From Edolisoma coerulescens (Eukaryota > Chordata > Aves > Passeriformes > Campephagidae): DNA of 64,000 bases. Below, piece by piece: positions 52,001 through 63,639 of the stretch (position 1 is the stretch's first letter; each line of letters starts with the position of its first letter). The position numbers and the translations under genes were made by a program. The notes below the pieces were generated by a model. The model was not told the origin of the DNA. It worked only from the letters and a program-made list of their open reading frames with translations, and ran no database searches. The DNA lies in NCBI GenBank assembly GCA_013397115.1, contig VWZW01004068.1, forward strand, positions 111,838 through 175,837, in the 5' to 3' direction.

Positions 52001-55000
52001 TGCTCATAAAGCTCAGCCAGGGAGCTGGGCAAATGATTGGAAAAGGAAAAAAAATCACCTTTAAAGCATCATCTTCTGTCTTCATCTTTTATTTTCTTTC
52101 TCTGAGCAGGTTCAACCACTTTAGTTTTCACTGTAATCATTTGATGAACAATTCCTGTGGTTATGTACCAGCTATTCTGTGCAAGAGTAACTGGTGGGTG
52201 AAATTTAAAACCCTGCCTGTTTCTGCTGGGCACTGAATCTGGGGACTGTATCTGTGCTCCTTCCCTGAGAGTCTGGTACTTGGATTTCCTGTCCCCTTGC
52301 AAAAAATATCATCTAGCAGCTTACTGCTTCTGCAGAGATTTTGGCCAGTGTGGGTCAGGTTGGAGCAAAATGTTGGTGAGGGCCTTGCAAACCCCATCCA
52401 TAAATACATCCCTACCCATGTGTATTTCTGAAACAAGACCCTTTTCAAAGGTTAAACTGCTCAAACCTCAAACCTCCTTCTCCCTCTCAGGATAAAATTC
52501 CCTTTCTTCCACACTTTATCTGTTTGCTGGCTGAGGCTGCAGATTTAGGGGGACAGGGACACTCTCTCCCTGCAAGGATGTGTGTGCTTTGGCTGTGGAC
52601 ACCAGTGAGACCTGTAGCTTCCTTGTGAAAATGCTGGGATGTAGCTGCCATGATGCTGACGTGAGGTGGGAAGCTGTCCCTGCTCCAGGACTCCCACCTG
52701 CAGCAGAGTTTAGGTGGATGCCGGGTTATTTTTGGTGCCACAGTGGGGTGGCAGCAGGGAAAAGGTGTCCACTCCTCAGCTCCATTTCTCCAGGCACAAA
52801 TGGTGAATCAAAGGAAGTTCTTTCCCCTAGTATTTTTTGATTTCCATGCCTCGGTGAGCACATTCCTGTGGTGGGAGCTGTTTGGCATCTGCTGCAGCTG
52901 GCACCTCTCCCCCCGCTCCTGGCTGTTTGTGTTTTGAGCTGCTCGCTGGACGGCTCTGCTCTCCCCACACTGGGTTTTGCAGCCCTCAACTGGCCAGAAA
53001 ATGTCCAACCATCCTCAAAAGCCCGCCTGGGTCCTAGTTGTGGGTAGTTTGCAGTCTGGAGGTGACAATGGAGCAGTGTCAGTGTCCCTGTGCCGCAGTC
53101 GTGGGGAGCTGGGACCTGGCCAGCCCCTACCTCACACGTCCCCTGGGGACCAGCACTGCAAGGACATTGCAGAAGAGGCAGGATTATCCTGCCACCCTCT
53201 CTTTTTTAATGGATTAACAGTTCTGCAAACATTCCTGGTGATTTGCAGATGCTGGACTCCCCTCCTGTCCTTCTCAAAGGCATTGTGGGCTAAGCAAATA
53301 AATACAGTTTTTGAGGCAGTATAAATATAGATTTGGGGTGGTTTTTTGATGCTGCAGGTCTGAACTGTTTGGGTACAATATTGGAGATGGTCTTTTCCAT
53401 GTTTCATCTTTATAAGTATGAACAGTTCTGGCATGTCAAGACAGCTCCATGTTAAAATATTCCATTACTCTTTTAAGCCTGATTCTGTAGATTTTGGGGG
53501 CTCCAGGTCCGGTTTCCTGTGTCAGTGAAGACTTGCAATCAGCTTCTTGAAGTGGCACCAGTGTACCTGGCCTTGGGGTGCAGCCCTCCTCATTTTGGCT
53601 GGAGGTGAGGGATCAGGCAGCTTCTGGGGTTGTCCTGGAGTGCCCCAGCCCTTGTGGAGCTGAGCCCCTGGCACCGGGTGCTGGGTTGGGAGCAGGGTGC
53701 GAGAAGGTGCAAGCTCCGCAGTGTCCCATGGATTTGTCCCAAGGGCAGAGTACAGTCCAGGCAGTGTTCGAGGAGCAGTGGTGCGTGGGCAAAGGGGAGT
53801 CCCAGAGGCTTTCCTGGGTTCCCCTCTCTTCCAGGCAGCACCTGAGGGTCCCAGCAGTGGCATCCAGGGCTCTGAGTTCAGACTTGAATTGCCATTTTTA
53901 TTTGAAATGCTTAAGAGTCCTCATCACTGCAGTGTGGGGGCTGCTTGTTGAGCTGGAGGAGGTGATGGTGGGTCCACCTCCTTCCTTCTGATGGTTTTCT
54001 TCCACTGTAGCATGGCCTCCACCCATTGATCTGTTGCCAGTTTGGCTCCCCATTGATGTCCACCCACCCTTCCCTTCTGCTGATTCCAGCAGCTGCTGGA
54101 TAAGGCTCTCGGCCTCTCCTGTGAAACTCACCCAGCTCTTACAGCCTCTCCCAGCCCTGCTGTGTCCACCCTGCGAGGCACCAGACGTTCCCTAGCATCC
54201 CACTGCTCTGGCCAGGGCTCTTGTCCTGGTTTGCAGAGCCTCTTCCCTTGTGGAGCACCACTGATCCATGAAAGACTTCTGACTTTCCCAAATGCTCCCC
54301 AGCCATTAGTCCCCTCTGTTCGCAAAATGGAAAATGCGCTCCATGGGTGACAACTTCCCTGCTTGTCTTTGGCCTCCCCATCCCACCCCCACCTTGTTTT
54401 GGGGGAGGACCTGAAGAATAGGTGGTTTCTGTAGCTGTGGGAATCGGCTGTGAGAACATGAGAACATTTAAAACGCTGCATGGAAGCAACAAGATCCTGG
54501 GCTTCCAGCCATGTATTTGGTGGGAGCTGAGCTCTCCAAATCCATAGGGATGTTACCTTTGCCCCTCGATTTTTGCCGAGTTTCATTCTCCAACAGCTTT
54601 GAGCATCCAGAAATCCCCAAACCAGTGGTTTTCTACCTTCACACAAAACTTTGTACATTTCCTCTCACTCTTTGCTTTTAATTTCACTTTTCCCAAATGC
54701 ATTGGCACCAGCACTAGGGAGGATGGAGTTAATTGCACAGCAAAGACCTTTTATCACACTGTGGATAAACCAGTAACTACCCATGTCTTTGCCACTGGGC
54801 AGCACTTCTGCACTGCTGGCAGGAAGGGGGAAATAGTTCCAAGCCTCAAGGCTTCTGCTTGGCCTGAAGAGAAGAGAGGCAGCTTTAACTCCAGACCACG
54901 AGGAGTAGCTTGTCCTTACTGGGCAATAACAGGAGATTCATTCCCATGCAGTCTCAGCCTGGGCACACTGGGTTGTCCTTTTGGTCTCCTCCTGAGGCAA

Positions 55001-58000
55001 AGCTGTTGCATGCCACAGCACAAAGAAGGTGCTTTGGGCACCTAATACTTTTGGGATCTTTTTTAAGCCCCATCCAAACTGGGACTGTCTGGCAGCTCTC
55101 TTGGTGGGGAGAGATGCCAACAGGGTGGCCACCCTTGGAGATTTGTCCTGCAAGACCTGTTTGTGTCCTGATGTTTTTGACACAAAGATGGTACTGTTGC
55201 TGGGGAAGGAAATGAGATCTCAGTGTGACACAGGCTGGATGTGATCAGAAGTTGTTTTTTGCAGCAGCAAAGTTGAGCTGAAGGTTCAGGAATATTCCAA
55301 TACAATTTGGGATAGTGGGATGTCTCGAAAGCAAGGAGACTCATGTCCCCAGAGGACAGAAAAGTTTAGGGTGATCTTGGCAGTGAGCAACTGAGTGAGG
55401 GAACGTTGTTGCTCAGTTGAGAATGATTTGGAGCTGGCTGTGATGGGAAGGGCTGGGGTTGACTCTGGTGGAGCTGTCCAAGACAGACACACTCGGCACA
55501 GGTTTAGGGATAATTAGATCCATCCAGCATGTTACACTGAGAGGGGTTCAAAGGGCCTCTTAGAGGTCCCTGAGCACATCTCTTGGGTTGCCAGTCTGCT
55601 TTCTGTTGTTCATTACGCCCTCTTTGAAGTCTGAAAATCCCTATTATTTCACGGTCAATTTGCTGCTTTTTTTCCGAGGCCAATATTGTCTCCAGCAAAG
55701 CTCAGTTTCTGTAGGCTTTAGTTTGGCAGTTCAAGCCCTGCCATCATCATTCTCCAGCGTGGCACAACCAGAGGCTGGTGACAAGGCGTGTGAAGATCCT
55801 CCCTGAGCAATGCACAGGTCCAGGGCTGGGTGTCCTCCAAGGAACTCATGCCCTCCTGCAGCCCTGACCTTCTGCTCCAGTCCCACCCAGTATAACCCCA
55901 CTTGGGGTACTGGTGGTACAGACTCCAGCCTTTTCATCACAGCTTTCAGCAGCAGTTGAATGTGGAGGGCACTGGGTGTTTTTATTGCTGTTGAATGCAG
56001 GGGAAAACCAAGGAGTAGAGGACTGATGTGGCTTGTTCCAAGTTATGCAGTAAATAAGCAGCACAGCTGGGAAAAACCCAGGGTCTTCAGAGTCCCCACT
56101 GTCCCCACCAGATCAGCCTGCCTCCCAAATGTTTACTAAAGAGACTGGAGTCTGATTGTTTTTACTTTATTTTTAATTTTTAGATGCTTCCCTCTTCAGG
56201 CTGTTTTGCCTGTTCCACAGTAACCAGTATTTGAACAGCACTAGCAGGAAATGTTTGGGAAATGTGCTTTAAAAAACACAGTCCTGCTAAGATGTTCTTT
56301 TTATTCCTGGTTTATACAGAGGCTTAGGATTCACAAAGAATGAATCTCTTGTTGGTAGGAGCAAGTTAGGCAGCAGTTTGTTTTGGAGCTGTCCGTGTCA
56401 TCACTGAGGGCAGAACTGATCTGGGTGTTCAGGGGTCACTTCTGGTCCTACAGTAAAAGAAGGCTTTGCAGTCAATTATATTTTGTATTCTTGTAGCTCC
56501 TCTTGAAGCCAAGGGTCCAAGCTGGAATCTTTGCCTCTGGAAAGCTCTGCTTTGACACCAGATACAGCTCCAGTGGAAATTATGGAGCTGATGCTGAAAT
56601 TATTGGGTGAGGTTTTCTGGACTGAATTGCACCAGATGACAAGGCTGAATGATGTTAAGTGTCCCTTTGGGTCATGAAAGCTAGGAATCTTCATGGATAT
56701 CTCCAAGTTTAAATTGCTGTGTGGTGTTTTGTGGAAGTGTTGTTTCATCTGCTGCTGACAATGGAGATGCTGGATGCTCCACGTGTCACATAAGGGTTGG
56801 GAAGGAGAGCAGTGTTGGCACAAGGGCTTGCTCCATCCCTTGCCTCCATCCTGGGAATACAGCTGGAGAAAACCATCCTAAGAGGAGGTAACATCTTGGA
56901 AAGATCTGGAGCAGCATCCTGGGGTCCAGCTACAGAGTAATGTGCTGGTGCAGGCAGGGGAAGGCAGTGACTGGGAAGCAGATGAGGGGCTGGAGGTTCA
57001 GACCTCCAGGGTCCGTGTTGCACTATGGACCAGTTGGAAAGCCCATTCCTGAGGGTGTGAGGGTGTTTATGGGGACAAGCCACAGGCCAAGGCAGAAATA
57101 GCTGGTGTTTGGCGTACAGGGCAGAGTGCCAGGCATCTGGAGGAGCCTGGTGAGCCATGGCACTCACAGCATCATCCTGCCAGGGAGCTGCCTGCTCCTG
57201 CATCCAATTAAACTGCTGGAGTGACCCGGAGAGGCAGCAAGGATTGACTCAGGGCTTGGCTGGGCTCCTGGGACCAACACTGCAATTCATCCAGCAGAGT
57301 AAAACAAAAAAACAAAGGCACTGGGATTTTTAATAAGTGTTTAAGGTCTTGGATTTGGGTCTGGTCAGTCATTTGATCCAGCCACAGGACTCGTATTAGT
57401 GGGTGGGAGAGAAATCCAGTCTGAACATGAGACGCTGTGGGTTTGCACCCGGCTGGGAAGTTGTCCTTGTGTCTGGGAGCAGAAGCCTATTCACAGTCGC
57501 TCCTTGGGGGCTGCCAGGCTCCAAGCAGAGCAGTTTGCACCAGATGGTCCCTGCAGCATCCTGGATTCCTGGATAAAAGCAGGCTCCAGCTTGGATTCAC
57601 GCTGACCCTGGTGCAGTCAACAAGAGCATCAGCCGGTGTGACAGACTGTGCCCAACGTGAGATCCTCCAGCAGCTCCAAGCAGTGGAAAGGGCCATGTGC
57701 TCCAGTGTTATTACACACTGTTGTACACTATACCAGTGTTGTGTTCAGCTCATTCAGGATATTTTCATCCTTGTTCAGATGCTTCATCATAGTCCTTTGC
57801 AAAGCCCCACATTAATTTGGGGCACAGTGTCTGGAGTTGGATGAGCATCATGCCCAAGCCATGACCACGTAGGCACACCTGGGCATTTGCTCTGAAGGAA
57901 CTGGCCAGATCTGGGTGCCAAGGCAGTTTGGTGGGTCAGAACTGCTCGCATGTCAGTCTGGAAAAGTGGAGGAGAAATGAGGAAATACTTCCCACATCAG

Positions 58001-61000
58001 CCCTTTCACAGCCATGCTCTCCCAGCAAAGCAGCCAGCAGTGGCATTACTGGGGTGACATTACTGTGCGTGGGTTAGAGACACCAGAGCAGTGCTCCAGC
58101 AGCTCCCACTGCTGAAACACAGCTCCCAAGAGCTGAAGATGTAGCAGCGATCCCAGCGACGGTGCTGGTGGTGCAGCTCAGAGCTGCCCAGGGCACCTCC
58201 TGTGCAGCTCCCGCTGCCTCAGCCAGGCCACTGAGCTGGGCATGAAGCGCTGGAATTTTCCTCCAAGGAGAAGTGACCTTCAGCTGAGGTGGCTCAGAGC
58301 CTGCCGTCGGGATTAGCTGTGAGGGAGGTTTAGCAGCAAGAAGCTTTTGTCCTGCTGTGAGGCTTTGGGGCCGTAAGGGCAGCTGTGCCAAGTGTTGAGC
58401 AGCCTCGTGATGCCCTTACGAGGGTTACAAGGGCTGATGTCTGCACAAAAGGATCTGCAGTGAGCAGCCATGCTGCAGGACACACTGTCTCCCACAGGAG
58501 CCTGCTGCTGGCTCCAGGGTTTTTCCAAAGTAATGTCCTATGTTCCCTGAGCTGTTAGAGATGCAAGGTGAACTCAGCACCTCGGCTACAAGGGCACCAA
58601 GGCAAAGCCAGTGTCTGGCAGAGATGGTGTGGAGTCAACAGGACAGGGCTTGGAGAAGCAAGGATTAGAAAAGAGGATGGTGAACCTTGGAGTCCTCCAA
58701 GAATAGCAGTTGGGGTGTCAAAAGTACATGACACCCCAAGTGTTGTGGGCAGTGGGGTCTGGAGCACTGTGAGGGAGGTGAGGAAGGCCACAGCAGGCAG
58801 GTGCAGTGATGCTTTAGCTCCTTTTTCTCCAAGACTCTCTGGCAGAAGTGCCTGGAGGGCCCCATCCACAGCCAGGAGAGCAGGGCTGCCTGTGGCCTGA
58901 GTGGCTTGGGAGAACAGCCTCCTCCCACCCCGCTCTCCTCTGCGGTCATGACCAGTGCCCGGAGCTGTGGGGTCCCCTTTCCCCTTGAGACACATTTCCT
59001 CTCCTGTGCTTGCAGGTTGCCTATGGGACCACAGAAAACAGCCCTGTCACCTTCATGGGGTTCCCTAATGACAGCATCGACCGGAAAACCGAGACAGTGG
59101 GATACATCTTTCCCCACACAGAGGTGACCATGACCTCCCCCACCTGCTCCAGGTCCTCTGCCAGCGGCAGACCTCACTCCATCCTCCCTGTCTGGTGCTG
59201 GTGTCTAACTAAGCCCTTCTTGTCTTCCAGGCAAAAATTGAGGATCCAGAAACAGGGCAATCTGTGCCTCTGAATACTCCCGGGGAGCTTCAGATCCGTG
59301 GCTACTGCGTCATGCTGGGCTACTGGAATGACCCTGCCAAGACAAGAGAAGTGATCACTGCTGAGAGGTGGTACAAGACAGGGTGAGTCTGGGAACAGCC
59401 CCACTCCTCCCAGACTGCCCCACAGGATGACACTGGATGGGGATGCATGGGTGTGTATAGGAGTGCTTGGCTGGGATTTCCAAAGTAGAGAAAACTGTCC
59501 CAATTTATCCCTCTGATCTGTCTGTGACACTTCAGAACTGCTTTTAGCACGGAGCCCTTAGTACTGAGTGTCCCTGGAGAGGGGGATTGTCACTGGCCAC
59601 TTGTGGATGGAGGGATTGTGGGGATGCAGGGCAGGGGCAGGAATTGCCTCCCCCCTAAACCCTGGTGCTTGTGTGGATGCTGCCAATTTCTGTAACAGGA
59701 GCTCTTTGATCTCTTCCATGTGTTGAGGTGGCATCTCAGCCATTATCCTCTGGATACAACCCTGTCTGGGTGGGAGCATCAGCCATTCTTCCACCCAGCT
59801 GGGACAGGACTAGGAGGGTGTTCTCATTGCAGGGACCTCGCGAGCCTGGATGAGCACGGCTACTGCAAAATTATAGGGCGTTGCAAGGACATGATTATTC
59901 GGGGAGGAGAGAACATCTACCCAGCAGAACTTGAGCAGTTCCTCCACACTCATCCCAAGGTTGAGGAGGTCCAGGTGAGTTGGAGAGCAGCTGGTTTTGG
60001 GAATCCTGTACATAAAGCTTCTGGGATTGCTGCTTGGAACCTGGTTGTCTTTCCCTGTTTTCAGCATCAAATTCCGTGTAATATTGGTTAGCAAGGAGGA
60101 GGGAGAGGCTCATGGGATGGAAGGGGTGGGCAGAGCTCCTGGCATGGGGCATATGGATTGGGGCAATCCCCTTGTGCTCCAGCTGCATGTCTGCAAAGTG
60201 CCTGTCATTCTTCAGTTTTAAAATACCTGTCCACTTTCATAGCTCCCTCTGAAATTCTTACTCAGAAAGCAGTCTGGAAGGACAGTTTTTACTGATAATT
60301 GCTCAACTCTGACATCCAGGAAAACTCTTCCAACGAGTCCCTGGAGATGAGGAGTGAGACTTTGTTTCACCCCTTTGCAAGACAGCAAAGATTTCTGGGA
60401 CTGAGCAGCTGCTCCCAGTCTGCTGGGATTGTTCTCCTCCAGGTTTTGTGCCAGACAAGTTTCCCCATAAATAAACTGGTTATTTAGTCAGAGTTCTGCC
60501 TGTGCCAGGCAAGCATCTCTCCTTGGAACAGTCTCAGTGCAGATGGGTTGCAAACCAGCCCTGTTTATGTGGTTTCTAGGGCTTTATGTCACTGCTCTGG
60601 ACTCAAAAGGATCAACGTGTCTCTAGGAGTTTGCGATACTGGTTCAAGGCAGGGAATGACAGTAGGTTATTGTGGAATAGTGGGAGCAAACTTTGGAGAG
60701 AGCTCAGACTTGGAAAGCCCATTTCCTGGTATCACAGGCAGTGGCCTACTAAGATCTGTGATTAGAAGGGTTTCAAATAATCCTTTAATTCAACCTCATC
60801 CCTCCCCTGCCATTCCATCTGGAGATACCAAAGCACTTGTGGCAGCCTACCAGGTCTCCTGTTCTTTGTGAAACCTCTTGCCGCATTTTTTTGGAAGCAG
60901 AGGGATGATAGGTCCATGTTGCACCCACAATGCTCCAGCAACCCATGGTATGGAGTCAGGGAGCATGCCATGGGCCAGCACACAGACCCTGTGGGAGGAC

Positions 61001-61525
61001 AGGGACGTCCCCAAGGGTCACACCATCCATCTGTCCCAACCAGGTGGTCGGTGTGAAGGATTCGAGGATGGGAGAAGAGATCTGTGCCTGCATCCGACTG
61101 CGGGCTGGGCAGGACTGCTCTGAGGAAGAGATTAAAGCTTTCTGCAAAGGGAAGGTAGGTCTCCAGTCCTCAGTTTCCTTCCAGACCAGTACACCCACTG
61201 GCTGCTGGGGACTGGTGGATGAAAGCCCATGGATTTAGAGCACTGAGGGACCCAGCCCTGACAGTGCCAGGCTGTTCCTTTTGGGTTGTGTAGCCCTTGT
61301 TTTTCTCTTCCCAGATCTCCCATTTCAAGATCCCACGTTACATTGTGTTTGTGGGCCAGTACCCACTCACTGTCTCAGGCAAGGTAAGAGGGGGCTGGGG
61401 CAGGGCAGGAACCCTGGCATACTGTCCCAGCTCCTCTCTGAGTCTCTCTCCCTCCTCTCGGCACTCTATTCCAGATTCAGAAATATAAGCTGAGGGAGCA
61501 GATGGAGAAGCACCTTCAGCTCTGA
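31078..61525 (+). CDS. ACSF2: Acyl-CoA synthetase family member 2, mitochondrial (exon 1 not seen)
   Basis: Activates medium-chain fatty acids to acyl-CoA with ATP in mitochondria. Fifteen exons join in phase: 31078-31273, 33024-33152, 34140-34193, 36744-36862, 37088-37250, 37659-37754, 38660-38808, 39385-39476, 40553-40629, 59016-59123, 59231-59382, 59833-59974, 61044-61154, 61315-61383 and 61475-61525 (TGA). They encode 568 aa; human is 615, so the mitochondrial presequence exon is missing. Motifs of the AMP-forming family are present: nucleotide-binding INIQFTSGTTGSPKGATLSH (split across two exons), YGTTENSPVTF, GELQIRGYCVMLGYW, TGDLASLDEHGYCKIIGR, KDMIIRGGENIYPAELE, and PLTVSGKIQKY with the expected catalytic lysine. 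The first visible exon starts in mid-codon, so the ATG at 31094 is internal. The donor at 34193 is GTTTGT, unusual. The intron 40630-59015 hosts CHAD antisense. Confidence 0.95.
32138..32560 (-). repeat. CR1 LINE fragment, about 420 bp
   Basis: Reverse-oriented CR1 starting AATCATAGAATCACAGAATC, with CTGATGTCCAGCCTGACCCT and CTTTTTCTCCAGGCTGAGCC further in, which are standard CR1 3'-region segments. It is the longest CR1 copy in the window and lies in the ACSF2 intron before exon 33024-33152. Confidence 0.92.
33828..33854 (+). repeat. 9-bp tandem repeat, three copies
   Basis: TRGATCAAC repeats three times without interruption (R is G, A, G) in the ACSF2 intron 33153-34139. Confidence 0.75.
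39286..39318 (+). repeat. G-rich pentamer-like repeat
   Basis: Six or more G-tracts spaced by AT, T or AC (GGGATGGGGTGGGATGGGAC and on) in a short 576-bp ACSF2 intron, 67 bases before the acceptor of exon 39385-39476. It could form a quadruplex in the transcript. Confidence 0.8.
44821..44826 (-). terminator. CHAD: Candidate poly(A) signal of CHAD
   Basis: AATAAA on the minus strand (TTTATT on plus), about 265 bases past the CHAD stop codon. No stronger signal is seen nearer. Confidence 0.5.
45089..49980 (-). CDS. CHAD: Chondroadherin, cartilage leucine-rich repeat matrix protein
   Basis: Secreted small leucine-rich protein of cartilage matrix that binds collagen II and integrin alpha2-beta1. 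Three minus-strand exons join in phase: 49201-49980, 45395-45558 and 45089-45230 (TAA), 361 aa; human is 359. A signal peptide (FFLSVLSLLACLVSTTQA) precedes the N-terminal cysteine cap CPPSCHCHG. About ten LRRs follow (for example LVYLYLTDNQISVI, LTYLYLDKNKIPDL, LRWLFLSDNSLTNL, LEELKLSHNPIEVI), then the C-terminal cap NPWHCNCQL with further cysteines, and a basic tail PTKRSRKGSRH like the heparin-binding end of the mammalian protein. The open frame runs past the exon 1 donor (CTGAAGAAG^GTGAGT at 49201/49200) into intron; that tail is not coding. The whole gene sits in one 18.4-kb intron of ACSF2 on the opposite strand, as in human. Confidence 0.96.
45690..45828 (+). repeat. CR1 LINE 3' fragment
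   Basis: Contains GAAGTGTTCAAGGCCAGGTT, GGAGCAACCTGGTGTCC and a tail CATTCTATCATTCTATGAA. It lies in CHAD intron 1 and in the ACSF2 host intron. Confidence 0.88.
50040..50060. repeat. (GA)n microsatellite in the CHAD 5' flank
   Basis: About ten GA units; it reads (CT)n on the CHAD strand and lies between the CHAD TATA box and start codon, probably within the 5' UTR or at the initiator. Confidence 0.85.
50091..50099 (-). promoter_or_regulatory. CHAD: TATA box of CHAD
   Basis: TATAAATAG on the minus strand, about 111 bases upstream of the CHAD ATG. A start site some 30 bases downstream would fall by the CT-rich tract at 50040-50060. No CpG island is present, which suits a tissue-restricted gene. 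Confidence 0.6.
50104..59015. other. Remainder of the ACSF2 host intron, upstream of CHAD
   Basis: Nearly 9 kb without an exon or named repeat that I can support. It would contain any distal CHAD regulatory elements, but none can be identified by reading alone. Confidence 0.35.
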
Positions 61526-61663
61526 GATTGGGAAGGCAGAGGAGCAAAAACCAGGCTAAATCAGCCCCATTTCAGTCAGCTCTGAGTCTGCTTTTCACCT
61601 GTGCCTTGGTCTAAGCAGTGGAGACTTTCCCTCCCTGACATCAGGCCGATGGCACTTTTAGTC

Positions 61664-61669
61664 AATAAA
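61664..61669 (+). terminator. ACSF2: Poly(A) signal of ACSF2
   Basis: AATAAA 139 bases past the ACSF2 stop codon, followed by a T-rich tract. Confidence 0.75.
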
Positions 61670-61689
61670 ACAGAGCGCCTTTTTTTCTC

Positions 61690-62830
61690 ACTTGGGCTTG
61701 TTTCTTTGCCAACAGAAATACTGTGGTGTGAGGAATGGATACTTATTTCTGGAATTCTGTCCAGTTACTGAAAGACCTTATGAAGGTTTAAAAATTTTAT
61801 GTGTTTCTGAGCAGTTTGGCTGCAGCCATTTCAGAGGAGTTGAACAGATCCTGGTGGGTATTTTACTGACATTTTTAAGTCCAAATGCCCTGGCCTGGCT
61901 TCCCAGGGTAGGTCGTGCCTTTTCTCCTTGGATGTTGTGAGACTCCTGGGTCATTTAAGAGCGACTGAACTTGAAATGAGGGGCAGGAGGTTCAGAGAAT
62001 GAGACTTTGCATTGGGGCTCCCTAAAACTGGCTGGAAAAGCTCGCTTGGTTCCCACACATCCCCCAGGTGTTTCCCGAAAAAAAAACCTTCTCCGGGGTA
62101 AACATGGCTTTGTTTATTTTGTTGTTTTGGACAAGACGGACAGTAAGGTTGTTGCAGAAATCCCAAAATTCCCGTCCCATCGGCAGCGTGAAGCAGAGCG
62201 TACCTGGGACAGCATTTTACAGGAGTTATTTGGTACCTCCCAACCATGAAACACTCCTGTGAGAAGAGGGACAGCAGAGCTCCTCTTTGCCAGCAGAAGT
62301 GTCCCACCCCAGCTGGAAAGCAGATAATGTTGCTGCCAACTCTCGCCAACCTCCAGCTGTCTCCCTCCTGCTTCCTTCCCGAGCAGGGCTAAGGCTGGGC
62401 CCCCTCCATGCTCCGGCTTCCTCCAGTGGGTGGAGGGAAATGGTGCAACAGGGAGAGAGGGGGAGCATCAGCGAGGTCTCAATCCTTCATCTCGCAGCTG
62501 GACTGTGGGCTCTACCCATGGAAGCAGACGGCGGGGACAAGTCCCCTGTCCACATCTGTGCTCTGAAAGAAAAAAACATGGATGGTTTGTGTCAGACTCT
62601 TTCTGTACAGTGTCTTTCCAGCAAGTTCCTCTCCTATTCCCACACTGTTCATGGGGCTGGTGTCAGCACTGATCTTCCACGTTTCACTCAGGTCTCCTCC
62701 CTTCCCTGGTTACCTCTGTAACCTTCCTTCCCGACGGAAGGACTGTTACCTGCATGACAACAGCTGTAGCCAGGGACCTTGGGAGCACAGAGGGACCTCT
62801 GTGACTGATGTCTAGGGAAGGACTGTTTAC
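61690..62830. other. Region after ACSF2 without a recognised gene
   Basis: No exon of a known family is seen. If the putative minus-strand gene at 63364 is real its later exons could lie here, but I found none with convincing phase. Confidence 0.35.
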
Positions 62831-62836
62831 CTTCTT

Positions 62837-63364
62837 TTGCTTCCCACAGCACCAACCCAGGTGCAGGACAGGCCTGCAGTGAGCGGAGCTTCTCCTCCCC
62901 TCCCTGGTCAGTACCTCCACCCTTGGCACAACCCCTGCTCTGCCCACAGATGCCCCATGTACTCACTGTAGTTGGGGGACAGTGTATAAGAACTGAAGGT
63001 GACGCCAGCCCTGGCTGGTGAGGACAGACACAATGCTGAGAAACCCAGTGAGTCCTACAGCCAGCACAGGGGGAACAGTCCCTGCCACCCCACTCCTGCT
63101 CCTGTTCTGGCAGTGGGGCAGCACCATCCATGGGTCTGAGCCCTGGCAGAGCCTGATCCCAGGGAAGCTCTCCCTACCATCCCATGCCTTCCCCGGAGCA
63201 TATCCAGCCCTTGCCAGCCAGGACACCTCCCGCGCTGCCTCCTGCCCCTTCCCACCCCCTGCGGTGATGCATTCCCGGCTGTAAATACTCACGGAAGAGG
63301 AAAAGCTGGTCCTTTTGGCTGGCAGTGCGGTCTCGGTGCGTGCAGTGCTCCAAGCTCGCTCCAT
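62837..63364 (-). CDS. Putative spliced gene, 5' part only, unknown
   Basis: Three minus-strand blocks join without a stop: 63293-63364 (ATG in GGCCATGG context, 24 codons, donor TCC^GTGAGT), 62967-63054 (acceptor CTGTAG, donor ACA^GTGAGT, phase 0 to 1) and about 62837-62878 (acceptor ACTGCAG, donor AAG^GTAAAC). The peptide starts MERAWSTARTETALPAKR and continues with SPARAGVTFSSYTLSPNY; it is serine rich and I do not recognise it. Support is only splice-site quality and phase agreement. No further exon was found and no such gene is expected between ACSF2 and RSAD1 in human. It may be a non-coding transcript or chance. Confidence 0.25.
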
Positions 63365-63639
63365 GGCCTCTGCCCTGCCCGTGCCTGAGTCCCACTCTTA
63401 AAGTCCTCGCTGCCTGCTCGGAAACTCCCCGGAGCGGGAAGGTTACATCAGGGGTGGGTTACCCCGAACTACGCGTTTCTGGCCTGAGGACGTGAATCTG
63501 CAGTCACAGCCTTGGTCATGGGCATTTCGGAGTTCCCCATGACTATATGGAGACAACTACTAACGTCGGGGTTCGTCACCTGCGGTTTTGCACAACCCTT
63601 TGTGGGGACAGGCCACCTCCATCCGCCGAAACGCTGGAA

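Noticed and set aside
60740..60850. CR1-like minus-strand fragment in an ACSF2 intron
   Set aside because: Only scattered similarity (CCTCATCCCTCCCCTGCCAT); no tail and no core CR1 segments, so not called.
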